From JADJXV01 sp964527785 (GTDB taxonomy: Bacteria > Bacteroidota > Ignavibacteria > Kapaibacteriales > UBA961): a stretch of DNA of 64,000 bases. Positions 53,666 to 62,733 of this stretch are shown in pieces. The position numbers and the translations under genes are program-made. Numbering within the stretch: the stretch's first letter is position 1; every line of letters starts with the position of its first letter. Where the stretch lies: positions 1 through 64,000 of the forward strand of contig CAZGNO010000004.1 in NCBI GenBank assembly GCA_964527785.1. Direction: 5' to 3'. The notes below the pieces were generated by a model. It saw nothing but the letters and a program-made list of their open reading frames with translations. It searched no databases and was not told the origin of the DNA.

Positions 53666-54730
53666 TTATTTTTTAGATGGTTTTTCTGCCGACGGTTCGG
53701 GAGTGGTAGTAATATTCAGTACTTTCTTCACATCGTTTTCGAGTGCTGTGAACATTGCCGGAGAATCAATGAGTTGCCTGCGCAGACCATCACGACCTTG
53801 AACTCTGTCTTCTTTGTATGTCAGCCACGAACCGCTTTTTTGGACGATTCCATGCTCAATCGCCACATCAAGCATATCACCTACTTTAGAAATACCTTCA
53901 TTGTACATAATATCAAATTCGGTTTCTCTGAACGGCGGGGCTACTTTATTCTTTACTATTTTCACTTTCACTCTGTTACCTACAATATCCGCACCTTCTT
54001 TAATAGCATCTTTTCGGCGAATATCAATCCGCACCGAGGCGTAATATTTCAGAGCATTACCACCTGTGGTCGTTTCAGGATTACCATACACGACACCAAT
54101 TTTGCTCCGAAGTTGATTTGTAAAAATAACGCACGTATTCGAGCGTCCGATTGCCGCATTGAGCTTACGCATACCCTGTGACATAAGCCGCGCCTGCGAA
54201 CCCATCTGAGCGTCGCCCATATCACCCTCGATTTCTGCACGCGGAGTAAGTGCAGCTACCGAGTCAATAACAACCACATCAATCGCATTGCTTCGTACAA
54301 GTGTTTCCACTATTTCAAGTGCTTGCTCGCCGAATTCCGGCTGAGAAAGAAGCAAATTATTCAAATCAACACCTAAACGCTGTGCATATTGAACGTCAAG
54401 CGCATGCTCTGTATCCACGAAAGCAGCCAATCCGCCATTTTTTTGTGCATTTGCAATAATATGTAAGCAGACTGTCGTTTTACCGGATGATTCCGGTCCG
54501 TATATTTCAATAATCCTGCCTTTTGGCACACCGCCGATACCTAAAATCGCATCAAAAGAAAGAGAGCCCGTCGAAATTGAATCTATCGCAATCACATTTT
54601 GGTCGGAAAGGCGCATAATCGAGCCCTTGCCATATTGCTTTTCGATTTGCTCCATAGCATTTTCAGCAGCTTTCATTTTAGCATCACTGACTTTCATCGA
54701 ATTGGTTTTTACGTCGTTAGACATACTCAT
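53666..54730 (-). CDS. recA: Recombinase RecA
   Basis: 354 residues, normal length. It has the N-terminal helix (NAMEQIEKQYGKGSIMRL), Walker A GPESSGKTT (78-86), Walker B VVIDSVAAL, loop L1 DAQMGSQARLMSQ, and L2/NTPase segment FTNQLRSKIGV with GGNALKYYASVR. It drives homologous recombination and stimulates self-cleavage of LexA/UmuD-type S24 proteins such as the one at 27282. AGGGA precedes the ATG. No convincing SOS box was found upstream. The divergent riboswitch leader starts about 110-160 nt away. Confidence 0.97.
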   Translation of the reverse strand: MSMSNDVKTNSMKVSDAKMKAAENAMEQIEKQYGKGSIMRLSDQNVIAIDSISTGSLSFDAILGIGGVPKGRIIEIYGPESSGKTTVCLHIIANAQKNGGLAAFVDTEHALDVQYAQRLGVDLNNLLLSQPEFGEQALEIVETLVRSNAIDVVVIDSVAALTPRAEIEGDMGDAQMGSQARLMSQGMRKLNAAIGRSNTCVIFTNQLRSKIGVVYGNPETTTGGNALKYYASVRIDIRRKDAIKEGADIVGNRVKVKIVKNKVAPPFRETEFDIMYNEGISKVGDMLDVAIEHGIVQKSGSWLTYKEDRVQGRDGLRRQLIDSPAMFTALENDVKKVLNITTTPEPSAEKPSKK

Positions 54731-54838
54731 TGTTCCCTAAAGATTTGAAAAATAAAAGAATAACTTTATGTAACTGTTCTAATTTACTATTTTATCAGCG
54801 CAGACCAATCAAAAATTCCGTTTCTTAATTTCTACTCG

Positions 54839-54868
54839 TTCGTCATTCAAAAAAATCTCGTATATTTG
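54839..54868 (+). promoter_or_regulatory. Bacteroidota-type promoter for the B12 leader
   Basis: TATATTTG (54861-54868) fits the -7 consensus TAnnTTTG. TTCG (54839-54842), 18 nt upstream, is one base off the -33 TTTG. Transcription would begin near 54875, just before the riboswitch, which supports the call. Confidence 0.55.
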
Positions 54869-54887
54869 CCGTATCAGATAATTGTAT

Positions 54888-55062
54888 GGTGCTTTTGCCC
54901 GTGTCCAAACGGCAAAAGAGAATAGGGAATCCTGTGAAAATCGGGAACGGTTGCGCCGCTGTAACGGATGACGCGCTCTTTTACCCCAAAAGCCACTGCC
55001 AAAAGGCGGGAAGGCACAAAATAAAAGAGCAAGGATGATTCCGAAGTCAGAAGACCTGCCTG
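54888..55062 (+). ncRNA. Cobalamin riboswitch
   Basis: The conserved order is present: GGTGC (54888), a stem CTTTTGCC/GGCAAAAG (54892-54899 with 54911-54918), AGGGAA, TGTGAAAATC, and GCCGCTGTAA (54955-54964). The stem CTCTTTTA/TAAAAGAG (54976-54983 with 55022-55029) encloses GCCACTGCC. The B12 box is GAAGTCAGAAGACCTGCC (55043-55060). Such leaders bind adenosyl- or methylcobalamin and turn off B12-uptake genes. It lies 240 nt upstream of a secreted beta-propeller gene. Confidence 0.95.
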
Positions 55063-55110
55063 CAATTCTCATCGTTCTATCGCCTGTGTTCAATAGTGAA
55101 TACAGTATAG

Positions 55111-55280
55111 ACATCCGCGCAAACGGATGTGTGATGAGGAAATGTGTTTTTTATCGCACCCAAAGTGTGACTTCCTTTCTGCATTTCCCCATCGTTGCGT
55201 CTTAACTCTCGGCGCATTTGCTTTATCATATTACAAAAATACAAGCAATGACTGACAACAGTATGTCAGTTACTTTTTTT
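55111..55280 (+). terminator. Riboswitch expression platform with terminator-like hairpin
   Basis: ACATCCG/CGGATGT (55111-55130) and GATGAGGAAATG/CATTTCCCCATC (55133-55193) are two hairpins. TGACTGAC (55249-55256) pairs with GTCAGTTA (55265-55272), followed by C and a run of seven T. The last is a plausible intrinsic terminator just before the ribosome site at 55291, as expected for a B12-repressed gene. The alternative pairing that would prevent it was not worked out. Confidence 0.6.
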
Positions 55281-55303
55281 ATTTTCTTTTAAGGGAAATG
55301 TTT

Positions 55304-56665
55304 ATGAATTATTTTTCTTTGTTGCGGAAATTTACCGCTCTCACTTTCTTCATCGCAGGGCTAGCTTCCAACCTTTCAGCCCAATCAATTATTACTGTTG
55401 GCACACAGCCGCTTTCCATTATTCCCGCAGGGAACACCGTTCATATATTTTGCAACGGCGACGACAAGAATTACAATTCTATTTATGAGCCGGACAGCGG
55501 AGAAGTTGCGGCTTCATGGTGGATTCTTGATGCACAAACTCAAACAGTTCTCAAACACCGTGAATTTACCGATAGATACCTCCCTTTTCCTCTACGAGTG
55601 GGAATTGGGTATGATACACTCTATATGGGCACAGGCAACCGCGTCAGTACCTTCAATGTCAATACCCAAGAAATGATACAGGATAAATATATTGTTCTTC
55701 CTGATTCTCTTGGCTTTATTCATGCAATTACGGCAGAAGAATTGGATGATGCTCATCAAGTTGGTGTAGCTATTTCTTGTATAAAAGATTATACAAATCC
55801 GGGATATTTAGCAGCATCAATAAATGGAGAAATTCTACTGGTTCTGAATACCCTCATCTCTCCTCAACAGGCAATTACCTACATTAGCCCTATTGATAGC
55901 AACGGAGCTGTGGCTGTTCTCTGCGAAGGAACGTATGGCGTAGGAAACTCTTACCTTCAACTCTTTGTTAAACAAGACAGTGCAGCAGTTAATATTTCAG
56001 TAGGAGATGGTGGCAATCATATTTTCTATGAAGGCACAGGGCATGATTCAATGTATGTTACGTCTAACGGCACACACAAGGTTTTGATTGTGGATTTGAA
56101 AAAATTAAGTGCCGTTAAATCCATCTCAGTAGGTACTACAGGTTTTAATGGTCCCCGTGAATCAGCCCTCATTGGAAACAAACTTTTTGTTACAACATAC
56201 GATAGTGATGTAAGAGAATTTAATATCGAAACGGGTGAGTTGGTTGCAACTCTGGACTCCAAAGGGAAACCCGAAGGGCTAACCGTAATAAACGGTAAAT
56301 TGTGGGTAGCAAATGCTTATAAAAGTAAAAGCTATGAAGCAGGAAATACTATTGCTGTTTTCGATTCCCCTCTTGCAGTAGAAGAATATTTTACTGAGAA
56401 TAAAAATATAGTATTCCCAAATCCAGCGCAATCTTCTACAACAATCTCCACTACATTCAGCGGGCAAGCAAATATACCCGTTCAAGTAGAAGTGTATTCA
56501 TTGACCGGTACGAAATTACTTTCAGTGAATACTGTAACCGGAAATAATGGTGAAGTAAATTACACACTTCCGATTCAAGAGTATAATCTGACTTCCGGTA
56601 CGTATTTTATCCGCCTTTCGGCAGGACATAAAGTGCAGACTTCGCGGCTGACAGTTGTGGAATAA
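55304..56665 (+). CDS. BtuG-like secreted beta-propeller with T9SS sorting domain
   Basis: 453 residues from the ATG at 55304; AAGGGA at 55291 suits this start better than ATG 55298. A signal peptide (FTALTFFIAGLASNLSAQ) is followed by a YncE/DUF5074-type propeller (about 25-355; VGTQPLSIIPAGNTVHIF, TSNGTHKVLIVDLKKLSAVK, GKPEGLTVINGKLWVANAYK). A C-terminal type IX sorting domain follows (FPNPAQSSTTISTTF, SGTYFIRLSAG, ending in LTVVE). The cobalamin riboswitch upstream points to B12 scavenging. The Bacteroides surface propeller BtuG, which hands B12 to BtuB, is the closest known parallel. BtuG is a lipoprotein, whereas this one would be delivered by T9SS. No btuB lies in the window. Confidence 0.8.
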   Translation: MNYFSLLRKFTALTFFIAGLASNLSAQSIITVGTQPLSIIPAGNTVHIFCNGDDKNYNSIYEPDSGEVAASWWILDAQTQTVLKHREFTDRYLPFPLRVGIGYDTLYMGTGNRVSTFNVNTQEMIQDKYIVLPDSLGFIHAITAEELDDAHQVGVAISCIKDYTNPGYLAASINGEILLVLNTLISPQQAITYISPIDSNGAVAVLCEGTYGVGNSYLQLFVKQDSAAVNISVGDGGNHIFYEGTGHDSMYVTSNGTHKVLIVDLKKLSAVKSISVGTTGFNGPRESALIGNKLFVTTYDSDVREFNIETGELVATLDSKGKPEGLTVINGKLWVANAYKSKSYEAGNTIAVFDSPLAVEEYFTENKNIVFPNPAQSSTTISTTFSGQANIPVQVEVYSLTGTKLLSVNTVTGNNGEVNYTLPIQEYNLTSGTYFIRLSAGHKVQTSRLTVVE

Positions 56666-56962
56666 TGACTATTAGAACATTTGCAAGTACAATAAAACCT
56701 CTGTCGAAGTATAATTCTTCAACAGGAATTGTTGCTTTATATAATTATATAATAATAAACACGTTATTACCCAACACAAACGAAATTTAGATTCGATAAA
56801 TATGACTTTACAGTAGTGTAATATTTATGTACTTTTGTGAAATCATATTCAAAATTGGTAAATGAACCGAATCTTGAAAAAGTAAGTTATTGCAATTTTA
56901 CTTTGCCAAATATTCTGAAATAAAGAGGCAGTAAGTTTATCATAATAATAACACGCAAATCT
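56666..56962. other. AT-rich intergenic region
   Basis: 297 nt between the B12-controlled gene and the PIN toxin-antitoxin pair. It is very AT-rich, with no open frame, no strong hairpin and no repeat that I can support. It presumably holds the toxin-antitoxin promoter. Confidence 0.4.
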
Positions 56963-57184
56963 ATGAGAACCTACCAAGTTGAATTACTTGAACCGAAAGC
57001 TGAAAAACTTTTGGATGAATTGGCAAACTTGAAACTAATCAGGGTTCAAGAAGTGATTGCCCCCAAGCAAGAGTTTAAGGAACTGTTAGCAAAAATACGC
57101 GAGAAAAAAACTAAAAAACCAACTTTAGATGAAATTGCAGATGAAGTTGAGTTAGTTAGAATGGAACGCTATGCGAAAAGCTAG
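56963..57184 (+). CDS. Antitoxin of PIN-type toxin-antitoxin pair
   Basis: A 73-residue, strongly charged protein (TYQVELLEPKAEKLLDELANLK and KPTLDEIADEVELVRMERYA). It overlaps the following PIN gene by 14 nt. Size, composition and order match the small DNA-binding or scaffold antitoxins that precede COG1569-type PIN toxins. The N-terminal half may be the DNA-binding part and the helical C-terminal half the toxin-binding part. I cannot place it in a named antitoxin family with certainty. Confidence 0.75.
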   Translation: MRTYQVELLEPKAEKLLDELANLKLIRVQEVIAPKQEFKELLAKIREKKTKKPTLDEIADEVELVRMERYAKS

Positions 57185-57596
57185 AAAATTCAGAATAATT
57201 CTTGATACTAACCTATGGATAAGTTTTTTAATCTCCAAAAGACTGAAAAAGATAGATACTTTGTTCCATCAGGATAATATTATACTCATCTTCAGTGAAG
57301 AACTTTTAGAAGAATTTATTACGGTAGCCCAAAGACCAAAATTCAATAAATATTTTTCAGATAAAGATCTGGAGAACATACTTAACTTGTTTGATGTTTT
57401 TGGTGAACTGATAAAAGTGACCTCTGTTGTCGAAGTTTGTAGAGACGAAAAAGACAACTTTTTACTAGCGTTAGCCAAAGACGGTAATGTAGATTTCTTG
57501 ATAACCGGTGACGATGATTTGCTTTCTATCAATATCTTTGAAAATACCACTATTTTGAATTACAAAAAATTTGAACTAGAAGTGCAAACAGAGTAG
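57171..57596 (+). CDS. PIN-domain toxin (COG1569 type)
   Basis: A 141-residue PIN nuclease. Acidic metal-site residues are visible in ILDTNLWISFL (D12), SEELLEEF, CRDEKDNFLLALA and DFLITGDDDLL, the four positions expected in an active enzyme. PIN toxins cut RNA, often tRNA or rRNA, when released from their antitoxin. The gene overlaps its antitoxin and appears intact. A strong terminator lies 112 nt downstream. Confidence 0.88.
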   Translation: MRKARKFRIILDTNLWISFLISKRLKKIDTLFHQDNIILIFSEELLEEFITVAQRPKFNKYFSDKDLENILNLFDVFGELIKVTSVVEVCRDEKDNFLLALAKDGNVDFLITGDDDLLSINIFENTTILNYKKFELEVQTE

Positions 57597-57707
57597 TTAC
57601 GAATCATTTATAATATGATATTTCTGAGATTGATGTAAATCTTTTGAAAACTCAACTATTAATAAATTACTAGAATTACAAAAAACTCGTTAGCAAAAAC
57701 TAAAAAA

Positions 57708-57747
57708 AAAAGCCCTGCCGGATTTTCCAATCCGGCAGGGCTTTTTT
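57708..57747. terminator. Strong bidirectional terminator
   Basis: AAAGCCCTGCCGGATT (57709-57724) pairs perfectly with AATCCGGCAGGGCTTT (57729-57744) around TTCC, with A and T runs outside. It serves the converging PIN toxin and OmpA-family genes. Confidence 0.93.
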
Positions 57748-57765
57748 TAACTCTCTAAAGTCAAC

Positions 57766-59973
57766 TCAATCACATCCGTGCATAATTGCAACGGTAATTC
57801 TGCGGTTCTTTGTTCGGATAGATTCCAAGTCGGCTGCAGGCATTCTCTTGAGTGCCTTGCCTGTTGGTTCTTTTATGTTTGGTCGGTTAGAAGAATATCC
57901 TACCGTACCGGCAATCGCACTTGGATCCACACCTTGTTTAATTAACCATGTACGAACGGCATCAGCACGATGTTGTGACAGCGGAACATTTATTTTATCT
58001 CCGCCTTCTTTCGAAGTATGTCCTTCAATCATCACTTTGAGTTTTTCACATTGCTTTACATAAGCAAGCAATTTTGCAAGTGCAGGTGCTGTTCCCGGTT
58101 CTTTAAAGTTAAATTCGGCAGTTCCCACTATGAATAATATTTCTGGGAAATCTGTTTTTGTACCGACTTTAGGAGGTTCAGGGCATCCGTTCTTATTAGG
58201 TTCGGCACTGTTTGCTTTGCCGGCTATAAGCGGACAGAAGTCCACATCATCACGAACGCTGTCGTCGTCAGTATCGGCTTTCAAAGGATTGGTTGGTTCC
58301 ATACTGACACCGTCTCTCTTGCTTTTACGGTTTACTTCATCTCCATCGGATAATGAATCACCGTCGGTATCTGCTTTGAGAGCATTAGTTCTATATTTAT
58401 TCACTTCGTCACCGTCAGTCAAACCGTCTGCATCCGTATCGGGTTTTAGAGCATCGGTTCTATATTTATTCAGCTCTTCACCGTCTTTCAGACCGTCTGC
58501 ATCCGTATCGGCTTTAAATGGATCTGTTTTATGTTTATTGACCTCATCGCCGTCCTTGAGTTCGTCTGTATCTGTATCATCCGAAAGTGGATTCGTTTTA
58601 TATTTATGAACCTCTTCACCATCTTGTAAGATGTCGCCGTCTGTATCTACAATTGCAGGATTGGTATTGTATTGCTTTACTTCATCACCGTCATTCAAAG
58701 CATCGCCATCACTGTCAAGTTTTGTAGGGTTGGTCTTATATTGCTTCACTTCGTCCCCATCGCGCAAGCCGTCAGTATCTGTATCGGCAATTGCAGGATT
58801 GGTATTCGTATCATTAATCTCATTTCCGTCATTCAGTCCGTCGGTGTCGGTATCGGCAAGAGCCGGATTGGTATTGTATTTCGTGACCTCGTCGCCGTCA
58901 TTCAAACTGTCTTCGTCGCTGTCTGCTTTGAGAGGATCAGTTTTGTATTTGTTAACTTCATCTCCGTCAAGAAGAGTATCACGGTCTGTATCCGCCAGCA
59001 CCGGATTAGTTTTCCGAACGATTTCTTCGCCGTCTTTGAGTCCGTCAGTATCACTGTCGGGAAGTGTTGGATTTGTATTGTATTTGAATACTTCCTCGTA
59101 ATCATTTAGATTATCGGCATCAGTATCCGGTTTGAGAGGATTAGAATAATATGTAAATACCTCTTGACCATCTGTAAGACCGTCGCCATCGGTATCGGGG
59201 TTATTCTCATCTGTGCCGATTTCGCGTTCTCTGGAATTAGTTACGCCATCATTATCATAGTCGGCATTGCCGAATACATAATAGGTAAACCCACCTCCAA
59301 ACGTCATAAACATATCATTGCCGTCGGATGCCTTACCGTCAATGGTCGGGTCATAACCGTCCAACCACGGAGTTCCGGTCATACGGATGGTAGCTCTGCC
59401 GTTAAAAACAAAATCATCGGTCAAATACATTTCAAAACCGGCTCCGAACGGGAACATGATTGCTCTTTTTTCATACGTATTACCATCGTTGAGAGGTAAT
59501 GCTTTTCCGTCTTCATACGTAGGATTCCAGTCGGTGATTCCTACCCCGCCAAAAATAAACGGTACAAACTTTTCACTGGGAATAATATTCCATGAAAGAA
59601 ATGTTTCATAGGTACTAACCCTAGCGAAACTCTTTTCGTGCGGAGCATCAAATCCATTTTTACCGAATCTTCCATAAAATTCGGGGTATTTTTGCTGCAT
59701 TACATCCGTGTTTTTATACCGCAGTTGCGCCCATCCCATGCTTGCTTGGAGCGATATTTGATTAATAATATTCCAGCGAGCAAACAAATCTCCGCCAAAC
59801 CATATTTGGTTGTCCGTAAAAGTTCCCCAATACTTCATACCGCCACCGGTAAAACCAAAACCTACACGACCACCTTCGCTTTGAGCGAGAAGCGTATTGT
59901 TACCTGCAATCCCCATTGTCATAACTATCATTATTGCAAGTAATCTGTTTCGAAAAGCCATTATAGCTTTCAT
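57766..59973 (-). CDS. OmpA-family protein with 15 thrombospondin-3 repeats, copy A
   Basis: 735 residues from the ATG at 59973 (GGAGG 5 nt upstream). Signal peptide; N-terminal barrel-like domain (to about 235; GFEMYLTDDFVFNG, GFTYYVFGN). Fifteen thrombospondin type 3 units follow (about 238-590), each about 23 residues with a D-x-D-x-D-x-L-x-D-G-x-E calcium loop. The C-terminal OmpA domain binds peptidoglycan (VMIEGHTSKEGGDKINVPLS, RADAVRTWLIKQGV, NRRITVAIMHGC). It should link the outer membrane to the wall, with a calcium-stiffened rod between. It is a close paralogue of the next gene upstream. Confidence 0.92.
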   Translation of the reverse strand: MKAIMAFRNRLLAIMIVMTMGIAGNNTLLAQSEGGRVGFGFTGGGMKYWGTFTDNQIWFGGDLFARWNIINQISLQASMGWAQLRYKNTDVMQQKYPEFYGRFGKNGFDAPHEKSFARVSTYETFLSWNIIPSEKFVPFIFGGVGITDWNPTYEDGKALPLNDGNTYEKRAIMFPFGAGFEMYLTDDFVFNGRATIRMTGTPWLDGYDPTIDGKASDGNDMFMTFGGGFTYYVFGNADYDNDGVTNSREREIGTDENNPDTDGDGLTDGQEVFTYYSNPLKPDTDADNLNDYEEVFKYNTNPTLPDSDTDGLKDGEEIVRKTNPVLADTDRDTLLDGDEVNKYKTDPLKADSDEDSLNDGDEVTKYNTNPALADTDTDGLNDGNEINDTNTNPAIADTDTDGLRDGDEVKQYKTNPTKLDSDGDALNDGDEVKQYNTNPAIVDTDGDILQDGEEVHKYKTNPLSDDTDTDELKDGDEVNKHKTDPFKADTDADGLKDGEELNKYRTDALKPDTDADGLTDGDEVNKYRTNALKADTDGDSLSDGDEVNRKSKRDGVSMEPTNPLKADTDDDSVRDDVDFCPLIAGKANSAEPNKNGCPEPPKVGTKTDFPEILFIVGTAEFNFKEPGTAPALAKLLAYVKQCEKLKVMIEGHTSKEGGDKINVPLSQHRADAVRTWLIKQGVDPSAIAGTVGYSSNRPNIKEPTGKALKRMPAADLESIRTKNRRITVAIMHGCD

Positions 59974-60419
59974 AGAGCCTCCAATACTATAATTATACAA
60001 AAACTATATCCGTTTTATGTAGAAAAGGATATTTTAATTTTTTTAAGAATTAATGTTTTTTGTTTGATTTATATGTATTTCTTTGCTTTGCCCGATGCTT
60101 TTCTCTTTCTTTGCAGATTGTCGTAGTTTATAGTTCCATTATATTGTTACATATATTATTGAAAAACGGATTGATGAAGATTACTGGGTATATATTTGAA
60201 TTTATTATTGAAAAATTTAGTTTGTTTAAAATATAGTACGAATTATTGTCAGGTATGTTTCAATTAAAAAGTTCTCTCTAGAATCTTTGTAAAGTCTATG
60301 GTAAAATTAATAATTAGAAAGAGCAATAGAAACAAAATAATTGCTCAAAACAAATGAGACCCGTCAGAACTATTACATTCTGACAGGTCTCTTATTTTTT
60401 AATGATTCAAAACCTTTGT
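59974..60419. other. Intergenic region between the two OmpA paralogues
   Basis: About 445 nt. A terminator for copy B is at its right side. The rest is extremely AT-rich, without open frames, and must hold the copy A promoter. A good ribosome site (GGAGG) precedes copy A. No operator-like repeat was identified. Confidence 0.45.
60356..60391 (-). terminator. Terminator of OmpA-family copy B
   Basis: GAGACCCGTCAGAA (60356-60369) pairs with TTCTGACAGGTCTC (60378-60391), with one mismatch, around an 8-nt loop. On the minus strand ATTTGTTTTG follows. It lies 29 nt after the copy B stop. Confidence 0.8.
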
Positions 60420-62633
60420 TTAATCACATCCATGCTGTACAGAGACGGTTATCCGTCTGTTCTTCGAGCGGATTTCATCAATCTGTTTTTTGGTCATTTT
60501 CTTTAATGCTTTGCCGGTAGGTTCTTTTACTGTAGGGCGTGTTGCTGCATAGCCGATAGACCCTGCTATCTTCTCCGATTTCACTCCCTGCTTAACGAGC
60601 CAGTCTTTCACTGCGTCGGCACGCATTTGCGAAAGCTCTTGGTTCTTCTTCGGATTGCCTTCTGATGATGTATGCCCTTCGAGCATTACCTGAAGTTTTT
60701 CACATTGTTGTACATAAGCAAGTAGTTTTGCAAGTGCTCCTGCTGTTCCGGGTTCATCAAAATTGAAGTTATTTGTTCCCACTTTGAATAATATTTCAGG
60801 GAAGTCAGTCTTCGTACCAATTTTGGGCGGCTCAGGACAACCGTTTTTCGTTTTGTCATCATTTTGCTTTCCGGCGATGAGCGGGCAGTAATCCACATCG
60901 TCACGCACACTGTCGCTATCCGAGTCGGGGCTAAGCGGATTAGTTGGTTCAGGGCTGACACCATCCTTTTTGCTCTTACGGTTTACTTCGTCACCGTCGC
61001 TTAAAGTATCACCGTCAGTATCAGATTTAAGTGGGTCAGTTTTGTACTGAGACAGTTCATCCCCGTCTTTGAGTCCGTCAGCGTCTGTATCCGGTTTAAG
61101 CAGGTCGGTTTTATATTGTGTTACTTCGTCACCGTCTTTGAGTCCGTCTGCGTCTGTATCTGCTTTGAGAGGATCAGATTTATATTGATTTATTTCGTCG
61201 CCGTCCTTTAGTCTGTCTTGGTCAGAATCATCCGAAAGTGCATTTGTTTTATATTTCCGCAGCTCATCACCATCGCTTATGCTATCGCCGTCACTATCCT
61301 GTTTAAGAGGGTCGGTTGAGTACTGTTTTACTTCATCACCGTCATTTATACCGTCTCCATCGGTATCAGGTTTCATCGGGTCGGTTTTGTACTGTTTCAG
61401 CTCGTCACCGTCACGCAAGCCGTCGCCGTCCGTATCGGTAAGCGTAGGGTTCGTTTTGGTAGTATTGACTTCTTCACCGTCGGAAATTCCATCATTATCA
61501 GTATCGGCAGTTACAGGGTTAGTATTATATTTCTTTCCTTCATCGCCGTCATTCAAGCCGTCACCATCTGAATCCGGTTTCATCGGGTCGGTTTTGTATT
61601 TGCTCACTTCCTCTCCGTCGAGCAAGCCGTCGCCGTCTGTATCGGGGTTTAACGGATTTGTTTTGCGAACTAATTCTTCCCCGTCGTTAAGACCGTCACT
61701 GTCGGTGTCAGCACGAGTCGCTTGTGTTTTATGCTTAAATATTTCATCGTAATCGGTAAGATTATCGCCGTCGGTATCAGCTTTAAGAGGATTTGTAAAG
61801 TAGGTAAACACTTCCTGCCCGTCCGTAAGACCGTCACCGTCTGAATCAGGGTTATTTTGATCTGTGCCTAGTTCACGTTCACGTGAATTAGTCACACCAT
61901 CATTGTCGTAATCGGCATTGCCGAAGACGTAATAGGTAAAACCCGCTCCGAATGTCATGAAAATATCATCACCGTCTGCTGCTTTTTTATCATGAACAGG
62001 ATCATAGCCGTCCAGCCATGATGTTCCGGTCATCCGAACAGTTCCCCGTCCGTTGAAAACAAAATCATCCGTCAGATACATTTCAAATCCTGCACCAAAC
62101 GGAAACATGACTTTCTGTTTCTCGTATGTAGTACCGTTATTGAGCGGTAATGCTTTGCCGTCGTCGTATGTAGGATTCCAGTTTGTAATCCCTACACCGC
62201 CAAAAACATACGGGACAAATTTCTCTTTCGGAAGAATATTCCATGATAAGAATGCCTCATACGTACTGATTCTTGAAAAACTCTTTTCGTGAGGTTTGTC
62301 AAATCCATTTTGTCCAAAAAGCCCGTAAAACTCAGGATGTTGTGCTTGAATTTCCGGAGTATTTTTGTATCGGAGTTGCGCCCAGCCCGCTCCTGCCTGA
62401 AGTGATATTTGATTAATAATGTTCCATCGAACAAACAAATCTCCGCCAAACCATAATTGATTATCTGTAAATGTTCCCCAATATTTCACGCCACCGCCGT
62501 TGAAACCAAATCCGATACGCCCGCCTTCGCTTTGAGCGACTGCGTTCGAGCTGACGGCAAATCCCATTGCGAGCACAATTATTATTGCAAGAAATCTGTT
62601 ACGAAGCATCTCTACCGTAGTACATACCTTCAT
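60420..62633 (-). CDS. OmpA-family protein with 15 thrombospondin-3 repeats, copy B
   Basis: 737 residues from the ATG at 62633 (AGGAG upstream). Same order as copy A: signal peptide, barrel-like N-terminal domain to about 240, fifteen thrombospondin-3 units, and an OmpA domain (VMLEGHTSSEGNPKKNQELS, RADAVKDWLVKQGV, NRRITVSVQHGC). Unit 4 is one residue short and unit 14 carries a nine-residue insert with PEPTNP, exactly as in copy A. The whole gene was therefore duplicated after the repeat array was fixed. Each copy has its own terminator and may be separately expressed. Confidence 0.92.
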   Translation of the reverse strand: MKVCTTVEMLRNRFLAIIIVLAMGFAVSSNAVAQSEGGRIGFGFNGGGVKYWGTFTDNQLWFGGDLFVRWNIINQISLQAGAGWAQLRYKNTPEIQAQHPEFYGLFGQNGFDKPHEKSFSRISTYEAFLSWNILPKEKFVPYVFGGVGITNWNPTYDDGKALPLNNGTTYEKQKVMFPFGAGFEMYLTDDFVFNGRGTVRMTGTSWLDGYDPVHDKKAADGDDIFMTFGAGFTYYVFGNADYDNDGVTNSRERELGTDQNNPDSDGDGLTDGQEVFTYFTNPLKADTDGDNLTDYDEIFKHKTQATRADTDSDGLNDGEELVRKTNPLNPDTDGDGLLDGEEVSKYKTDPMKPDSDGDGLNDGDEGKKYNTNPVTADTDNDGISDGEEVNTTKTNPTLTDTDGDGLRDGDELKQYKTDPMKPDTDGDGINDGDEVKQYSTDPLKQDSDGDSISDGDELRKYKTNALSDDSDQDRLKDGDEINQYKSDPLKADTDADGLKDGDEVTQYKTDLLKPDTDADGLKDGDELSQYKTDPLKSDTDGDTLSDGDEVNRKSKKDGVSPEPTNPLSPDSDSDSVRDDVDYCPLIAGKQNDDKTKNGCPEPPKIGTKTDFPEILFKVGTNNFNFDEPGTAGALAKLLAYVQQCEKLQVMLEGHTSSEGNPKKNQELSQMRADAVKDWLVKQGVKSEKIAGSIGYAATRPTVKEPTGKALKKMTKKQIDEIRSKNRRITVSVQHGCD

Positions 62634-62733
62634 AGAATCTCCTCACTATAAGTACAAAAAATATTAAGCAAACCTTTATATTTCAATATCAAGATAGTAT
62701 ATTCATTACAAGAAATCAACACTCAAATTTATA

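Noticed and set aside
54731..54838. LexA/SOS box upstream of recA
   Set aside because: AGAATAAC...GTTCT gives only a weak, gapped symmetry and does not resemble the palindrome at 27236.
58130..59109. Long Ser/Pro-rich open frames on the plus strand opposite OmpA copy A (also 61279-61752 opposite copy B)
   Set aside because: They mirror the repeated Asp/Gly/Glu codons of the thrombospondin-3 array on the other strand, lack ribosome sites and have low-complexity products.
58260..59260. Regular roughly 69-nt periodicity that could look like a CRISPR array
   Set aside because: The period is the 23-residue thrombospondin-3 unit of a coding gene; units differ throughout and there are no spacers.
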